Assembly (NCBI RefSeq): GCF_042477335.2
Contig: NC_091248.1
Span: 121,790,501-121,854,500, forward strand
DNA: 64,000 nucleotides
Reading direction: 5' to 3'
From: Ovis canadensis
Lineage: Eukaryota; Chordata; Mammalia; Artiodactyla; Bovidae
Shown one piece after another: positions 58,180 to 64,000 of the stretch; position 1 is the first letter of the stretch; each line of letters opens with the position of its first letter. The position numbers and the translations under genes were made by a program. The notes under the pieces were generated by a model. That model was not told the origin of the DNA, did not search any database, and worked only from the letters and a program-made list of their open reading frames with translations.

Positions 58180-59240
58180 ATGCAAATATCTTAAAATATT
58201 AGTTAAACAAGTCCATAAAAATAAAAGTAAATTATGATAAAGTCAATAATTGTGAAACGTCAATAATTGTTTAACTTTCAAACAATGAAAAAAAAAATTG
58301 TCACGTTAACAAAATATGCAATGAAGAAATTGTTTGAAAAAATTTAACATCAATTAATGGTAAAACTCCTTTCAACCTAAAGAAGATTTACTTCCAAAAT
58401 GTAAATAAAACAATAAGAATAATAAATTAACTTCTTAATATAATCCATAATTAAAATGAAAATTTATAAAACGTCACCATAAATAACAAATTTGAAATGC
58501 TTAGAAATAAATCTAACAAAGGATGTACAAAACTATAAAGAGACAATTAGAAAAATTACTGAGGCACTATGGTAACTAAATATACATATATATGATATGA
58601 GATATATCAGGCTCTTGAATTGAGAGACATAATATTGCAAATATTTAGTATCTCCAAACTGATGAATATATTAAGTGTAATTCTAATAACTATCTTACAA
58701 TATCTCAGAAATGTGTGGGTATCTGAAGAACTTGAAAAGCTGATTCTAAAATATGAAGAGCAACAGGTAGACCAAGCACCATTTAAAAGGATGAAGTACA
58801 AGGTGAGAGGATTTTACAAAATGTACTATAAAGTGCAAATAAGTAAAACAGTGTAGTCTTTACCCAGGGATTCACCAATAAACAAACTGAAAAAAAAAAA
58901 AGTAAGGAAGCTGACTCATGACTTTATAAACAGTTGCTCTATGAGTCCATATATGGCATGGAAGATCACTGCGGAAAGGAAGGGCTTTGCAGGAAATACT
59001 TTTGGTACTATTGAGTAACCATGTAGATACTCAAGCATGCTAAAAAACCATTCCTAGCATTTTCAAGTCCTAAGTGTCAAAGGCAAAACTATAAAGCTTT
59101 TGAAAGTATGAAAGGGAAGGATTTTTAAACCAATGTACAAATGAGCCACCAGAGAAAACATTGATAAATTTGACTAGGTGGGAATTAAAAATATCTATCA
59201 ACCAACAAAGAGCTTAAAAAGACTGAGAAGACAAGACAGA
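58180..59240 (+). mobile_element. Old LINE-1 ORF2 fragment (plus)
   Basis: A-rich sense L1 with 'aatgcttagaaataaatctaac', 'actgaggcactatggtaac' and 'gaattaaaaatatctatcaacc' in ORF2 order. Many stops. The 78-codon frame 58620-58856 is part of it. Confidence 0.6.
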
Positions 59241-59652
59241 GATTCCTATTTTACTGGATCTTCTAATTCATCAGGTCTCAAACATCATAGACTTCAAATT
59301 GCTTCCTCAAAGACCAGCATATTTCAGAGCCCCACTTGTCAGAACTAAGTGAGTTTCTATCACATATCTCTGAAGTGTCTCTTTGTCATGGCATTTTAAA
59401 CTATCTGAAGTTTTCCTCCTCTGTATTTGTTCATAGGTTTATTTACAGTTTACAATCTCTAACAAACAAAATCACTACCACCAGAAGTATCCACTTTGTC
59501 TTCCTCATAGCTGTGCCTGTAGCAGCTAGAGCAGGACAAGACACAGAGAAAGCCCTCCTTAAATCTCTGTAGACAAACTGACCAAAAGGCATCCCTAAGT
59601 TTTCTTCTTGAAACCAAGGAGCACTCAAGTTAGGGTAGAGACAGATAAATTT
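59241..59652. other. No recognised gene
   Basis: Spacer. The 78-codon + frame at 59336 has no domain. Confidence 0.45.
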
Positions 59653-61484
59653 TTATTTTATACTTTTTTAAAAAAATTAAATTTATTATTTATTATTATT
59701 CTTTTTTTTTTACTTTACAATATTGTATTGGTTTTGCCATATATCAACATGAATCCACCACGGGTGTACACGTGTTCCCTATCCTGAACCCCCCTCCCAC
59801 CTCCCTCCCCATACCATCTCTCTGGGTCATCCCAGTGCACCAGCCCCAAGCATCCTGTATCCTGCATCAAACCTGGACTGGCGATTCGTTTCTTATATGA
59901 TATTATACATGTTTCAATGCCATTCTCCCAAATCATCCCACCCTCTCCCTCTCCCACAGAGTCCAAAAGACTGTTCTATACATCTGTGTCTCTTTTGCTG
60001 TCTCGCATACAGGGTTATCATTACCATCTTTCTAAATTCCATATACATGCATTAGTAAGCCATATCTCAAGTACACACACAGTGGCTACTGTGTCAGACA
60101 GCACAGCTACAGAGCATGTTCTTCTCTACTGTACAGTGTTGTTCTTGATAATTAGAAAAACTTGAAAGTCATATTAGAACAAAAGTCTTTCTCTTTCCTC
60201 TCTGACACCTCTCCTCTCTCCTCCTTTTCTACAACAATCTCTTCTTATATCTGGTTCAGAATTCCTACAAGAGAATTCTAATAAGATTGTCCAAGGTTTG
60301 TAGGTGACAACCTAGAGGGATGAGATGGGAGGAGTGGGAGGGCTCACGGGGGAGAGGATATATATATATAGAGATAGTTGTGACTGATTCACATTTTTGT
60401 ATGGCAGAAACCAACACAACATTCTAAGCAGTTATCCTCCAGTTAAAAAGAAAGAAATTAAAAATAAATCCCTGAATTCTACAGCAATGACCCCAAACTT
60501 CTTATAAAGCACCCAAACAATAAAAATACTTGAGTTGCAATCAAAGGAAAATTTAAAAGGATGAACTGCATATGAAATAAACATTTAATAAATAGTTCTA
60601 TAAATTCATTCATTAATAGTTTTTTATAACAAATAGTTCTGATTAAGATAGCATTAAAATATGCCTATTGTTAGTATTTTGAATTAAAACTAGTTCAATC
60701 TACTTTTTTATTTTTATTTGTTTAAAATATTTTTATTTATGTATTTCTTTTTTTTGCCATTTTTTATTTTTTTTTTTTACTTTACAATACTGTATTGGTT
60801 TTGCCATACGTTGACATGAATCCGCCACGGGTGTACATGAGTTCCCAATCCTGAACCCCCCTCCCACCACCCTCCCCATATCATCTCTCTGGGTCATCCC
60901 AGTGCACCAGCTCCAAGCATCCTGTATCCTATATAGAACCTAGACAGGCAATTTGTTTCTTACATGATAGTATACATGTTTCAATGCCATTCTACCAAAT
61001 CATCCCACCCTCTCCCTCTCCCACAGAGTCCAAAAGTCTGGTCTATATATCTGTGTCTCTTTTGCTGTCTTGCATACAGGGTTATCATTACCATCTTTCT
61101 AAATTCCATATATATGTATTAGTATACTGTATTGATGTTTTTCTTTCTGGCTTATTTCACTCTGTATAATCGGCTCCAGTTTCATCCACCTCATTAGAAC
61201 TGATTCAAATGTATTCTTTTTAACGGCTGAGTAATACTCCATTGTGTATATGTACCACAGCTTTCTTATCCATTCATCTGCCGATGGACATCTAGGTTGC
61301 TTCCATGTCCTGGCTATTATAAACAGTGCTGCGATGAACACTGGGGAACACGTGTCTCTTTCAATTCTGGTTTCCTTGGTGTGTATGCCCAGCAGTGGGA
61401 TTGCTGGTTCATAAGGCAGTTCTATTTTCAGTTTTTAAGGAATCTCCACACTGTTGTCCATAGTGGCTGTTATTTTATACTTTT
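59653..61484 (-). mobile_element. Composite L1-BT insertion with 15-bp flanking repeat
   Basis: From the right (5' side, minus): a 5'-truncated L1-BT (61469-60781, down to its 3' UTR and a T-run at 60766-60778), about 700 bp of other sequence (60765-60058), then a second L1-BT 3' end (60057-59710) with its own T-run at 59702-59711. The outer edges carry identical repeats ttattttatactttt (59653-59667 and 61470-61484), the second starting exactly at the L1 truncation point. The whole block therefore looks like one insertion. Antisense L1 gives the short ORFs. The middle contains a plus-strand L1-like 3' end near 60300-60470. Confidence 0.75.
60300..60470 (+). mobile_element. L1-like 3' tail (plus) inside the composite
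   Basis: 'gtgactgattcacatttttgtatggcagaaaccaacacaac ... ttatcctccagttaaaaag' followed by an A-rich end resembles an artiodactyl L1 3' terminus, opposite in orientation to the surrounding L1-BT parts. A short (TA)n precedes it. Confidence 0.6.
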
Positions 61485-61605
61485 AATTCTCATTTTTTAA
61501 ACATGAGAAGACCAAGGAATAGAGAGGCCTAGTAATTTGACTCAGAGAGTCAACAATTTGACCCAGAGTCATTGTTGAGGTAGCATATGAAAAAGTTGGT
61601 GCTAA
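61485..61605 (-). mobile_element. Possible MIR remnant
   Basis: 'acatgagaagaccaaggaatagagaggcctagtaatttg' resembles antisense MIR core. Short and tentative. Confidence 0.35.
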
Positions 61606-62113
61606 TGTTGTAGCCACGTGTTCTGGGAAATAAACTCACTCAGAAGGACAGAGCAGATAGTGGAGTGCAGTTTATTACACCAGCGGGCAAGGCAGAGTCT
61701 TCTCTTAGCCAAGGACCCTGACCAACTTTTGTGAAAACCTTAAGTGTACTGCTCAAGCCCACATCCCCAAATTCCTTGAACCTAGCCTGGAAAGTGTTAA
61801 AGGGAGATACAATCAGGTTACAGCCACGATTCATAATCAGAAGGGTCAGCTGGTTATACACTATAGCGTACACCAATGGGTGCCATAAAGATTACAAAGG
61901 TGATTGACTACATAGGGGATTATTAGATTCTTTTTGGCGATGCGAAGTCTTGGTATGGCATCTGGTTTTTATCAGTCTGGGAGTCCAGTTTGGCCGTAGG
62001 TATGTTATCCCTATGGCTACCAGACACATGGTCCAAAGCTCACTGAAAGTGCAAGATGGAGTTTCCTTCTTTTTCAAGATGGAGTCAGCTCAGCCTGTTT
62101 CTTTCCTCCCTCA
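61606..62113 (-). mobile_element. Gammaretrovirus-like 3' LTR
   Basis: About 508 bp, running TG...CA. On the minus strand it begins TGAGGGAGGAAAG directly after a purine tract, contains repeated ctccatcttg, a poly(A) signal (AATAAA complement at about 61667-61672), and ends ...gtggctacaaca. The left boundary at 61606 is judged from the TG/CA rule only because the partner LTR lies outside the window. Confidence 0.7.
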
Positions 62114-62127
62114 TTCCCCGCCCTCTT
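62114..62127 (-). other. Polypurine tract of the provirus
   Basis: Minus-strand aagagggcggggaa immediately upstream of the LTR TG, where gammaretroviruses prime plus-strand DNA synthesis. One C interrupts the purines. Confidence 0.7.
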
Positions 62128-62394
62128 GATGCTCTCAACTTCCAGTGTGAGCATCACTCATCAGGATGTACTGCATTTTAGGTTTCCTGGTATATATTTG
62201 GGTAAATGAATTTAGCCTCTGTGATAGAGTTAAGGACACATTGGAGAATACAAGGTCCACATAACAGAATCAACAGAACAACTATAACAATGGTTAATAT
62301 AGTTTTCACCAATCACCCTTTACCCATGATAGAATAGAAGTCCGAAAAGGGAGATTATCATCAGACATAGCTTTCACCTGACCTTTCATGTTGT

Positions 62395-62541
62395 CTATTT
62401 ACCATTGCCAGATAAATCAGGAATATATACACAACATTCAACTTTAATTATAGCACAGGTCCCTCCTTGTGCTGACGCTATGGTCAGTCTCAAGATGATA
62501 CCAGCAAGTCCTTGTAGCAGCAGTTGCTTGTAGAGCTTCAT
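62395..62541 (-). pseudogene. env: env remnant (TM fragment) of the provirus
   Basis: A 48-codon frame on the minus strand whose ATG overlaps the pol stop (ATGA at 62541-62538). It runs straight into a transmembrane-subunit-like segment with the CX6CC motif characteristic of gammaretroviral TM (encoded at 62431-62457), then hits a stop. The surface subunit and fusion-peptide region are missing, so most of env has been deleted. Sequence from 62394 to the PPT looks like decayed TM tail. It cannot yield an envelope protein. Confidence 0.65.
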
Positions 62542-62938
62542 CTCTGTTTCTTCTTTAAGATAATCTTGGTTTCATGGGGATCAGTGGGGTCCTTTTGTGT
62601 AGTCCACTTGGTGTCCTCTGGGTCTGCATCGTACGCTCTCTTCAGCCTCGTGTGGTGGATCCAGAGAGTGACACCTGCAACTTTAACTGCAATAGGAGGG
62701 GTCAGAACAACAGTATATGGACCCTTCCAATGTGGGGCCAAGGAGCCGTGTTTCCAGCCCTTGACCCACACCAGATTCCTGGGCACAAATTCGTGAATCT
62801 GCTCCCCAAGGGGGAACAGCACCCTTTCTTGTACAAACTTAGTTACCTGACTTATTACCTTACCCAGTTGTTCCATCTGCTGTGAAATCTCATCTCCCCT
62901 TACCCGAGGCAAATTTGTTGACACCTGTTTTACAATGG
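62538..62938 (-). pseudogene. pol: pol remnant: integrase C-terminal domain
   Basis: Frame on the minus strand with a gammaretroviral integrase C-terminal pattern (WKGPYTVVLTPPIAVKVAG and WIHHTRLKRA), ending at the TGA at 62540-62538. It is separated from the catalytic-core part by a Bov-tA. This domain binds DNA in active integrases; here it is a relic. Confidence 0.8.
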
Positions 62939-63172
62939 AAAAGTGAAAGAAAGTGAAAGTGAAGTCGCTCAGTCTGTGTCTGACTCTTTGTGACCCCATG
63001 GACTAGAGCCTACCAGGCTCCTTCGTCCGTGGGATTCTCCAGGCAAGAGTACTGGAGTGGGTTACTGTTTCCTTCTCCAGGAGATCTTCCCAACCCAGGG
63101 ATTGAACCCGGGTCTCCCACATTGCAGGCAGACGCTTTACCATCTGAGTCACCAGGGAAGCTTTTACAATGG
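62928..63172 (-). mobile_element. Bov-tA SINE inside the provirus, 11-bp duplication
   Basis: Full Bov-tA in minus orientation bounded by ttttacaatgg at 62928-62938 and 63162-63172. It splits the integrase frame. It dates the SINE insertion after the retroviral one. Confidence 0.94.
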
Positions 63173-63622
63173 GAGGGGGCCTCCAATACACAACTTTGTA
63201 TGGAGAATAGCCATGTGACCGTGGGGTCATCCTGAGTCTGAGCAGAGCCTTTGGAAGGAAGTCCCCCCAGGAGCAGTCAGTCTCTATGATCCACTTGGAG
63301 AGGGTCTCTTTTAAGAGTCCAGTTGGTTCATTCCACCATTCCAGAACTCTGGGGCCTATATGCTGTATGTAATTTCCACTTGATATTTAGAGCTTTACAT
63401 ACTTGTTGAATTAAGTCGGCTACAAAGACAGGGCCATTGTCTGATCCTATACTGGTTGGAAACCCAAGCTGGGGATTATTTCTCAAAGCAGACAGCAAGC
63501 CACTTCATTTGCTCTTTCAGCTGGGGTGGGGAAGGCCTCCACCCATCCTGAGAAGGTACATACCATGAGTGTCAGCAGGTTTAAAGTCCACTTAGACTGC
63601 CTTTTAACTGTATTCCTGGAGG
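63162..63622 (-). pseudogene. pol: pol remnant: integrase catalytic core
   Basis: Minus-strand pieces with FSGWVEAFPTP and the SDNGPVF stretch holding the second catalytic Asp, then the TAYRPQSSG-type region around the catalytic Glu. In-frame stops and a frameshift are present. The zinc-binding HHCC domain and the first catalytic Asp are not found between here and the RNase H tail, suggesting an internal deletion near 63620. Confidence 0.75.
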
Positions 63623-64000
63623 TTTTTGTTTATGTCCAGGGGCAGCATTGCCCTTCCTCATTTTTGGTGGCCCTTTCTGCTTCAGCCAGCTGGTCTTGGG
63701 CCAGGGTATACTGTGGGAGAATTAAAGTTAACTCAGGCATTTTTGAGAGTACACAGGTTCTGATAGATCCCCCACCAGCAGGCCCACATTTCTCAGCCAC
63801 TTGTTTTGAGGCTTTATCTGCTTGTTGGTTTCCCCCTGTTTGTGGGTGTCTTCCTATTGGTGACCCCAACAATGCATCACTGCTACCTTTTCAGGTTCCC
63901 ATACAGCATCTAATAGAGTGGAGATTTCTTGTTTTTAATATCCTTCTGTTGGCTGTCAGGAGACCTCGCTCTTTATATAAAGCCCCGTGTACATGTAAAG
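63623..64000 (-). pseudogene. pol: pol remnant: RNase H C-terminal part
   Basis: Minus-strand sequence carrying the RNase H histidine-loop pattern HCWGHQ (about 63858-63875) and, after a frame change, the NQQADKAS segment that follows it in gammaretroviral RNase H. It runs out of the window on the right, so the rest of pol, gag, the primer site and 5' LTR would lie beyond 64000. Confidence 0.75.

Noticed and set aside
61606-64000. Possible intact virus or co-opted envelope gene
   Set aside because: RNase H and integrase are frame-broken, the integrase N-terminal domain is missing, and env is almost wholly deleted.

Overview
The window is nuclear DNA of a ruminant, very probably a bovid close to Bos. 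The basis is the combination of BovB/RTE LINEs (eleven pieces on both strands), about seventeen tRNA-derived Bov-tA SINEs, and L1-BT-type LINE-1 tails. There is no prokaryotic content, no rRNA or tRNA gene, and no CRISPR array.

The host genes are three olfactory receptors in tandem on the + strand, about 15 kb apart. One at 25137-26069 is intact and OR2A14-like. One at 40202-41131 is intact and OR2A25-like. One at 57042-57962 is OR2A12-like and is a pseudogene with one nonsense codon and a four-codon net loss. All three are single-exon receptors with the usual class II motifs. They form a slice of an OR2A cluster and share no operon-like organisation, since mammalian ORs are transcribed one at a time.

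Layout. 1-3.9 kb: old L1 (minus) carrying a SINE and a BovB with a 5' inversion. 4-10.7 kb: a young Bov-tA, old L1, and a near full-length but broken BovB (6461-9840). 10.8-15.97 kb: a Tigger DNA-transposon fossil, old L1 pieces and a doubly truncated BovB. 16-23 kb: MIR, SINEs, BovB, L1, L2 and a small mariner MITE that can form a hairpin. 23-27 kb: low-repeat DNA with the first OR. 27.7-37.1 kb: dense SINE/BovB/L1 nesting, a 146-bp tandem duplication, a 99-nt purine tract, a possible decayed retrocopy, and a BovB fragment with an unbroken 530-codon reverse-transcriptase frame. 37-46.5 kb: low-repeat DNA, the second OR, three BovB fragments and a SINE dimer. 46.5-57 kb: AT-rich DNA with old L1, an MLT1-like LTR and short SINEs. 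57-64 kb: the OR pseudogene, old L1, a composite L1-BT insertion bounded by a 15-bp direct repeat, and the 3' half of a gammaretrovirus-like provirus on the minus strand (RNase H tail, integrase pieces, env remnant, PPT, LTR) that is heavily deleted and split by a SINE.

I found no convincing undescribed biological system. The best leads are structural: the twin-primed BovB, the composite L1 insertion suggesting a 3' transduction, the hairpin-forming mariner MITE, the BovB copy lacking its 3' end, and mosaicism among the OR paralogues. Family names are from recognition by eye; boundaries of old repeats are approximate.
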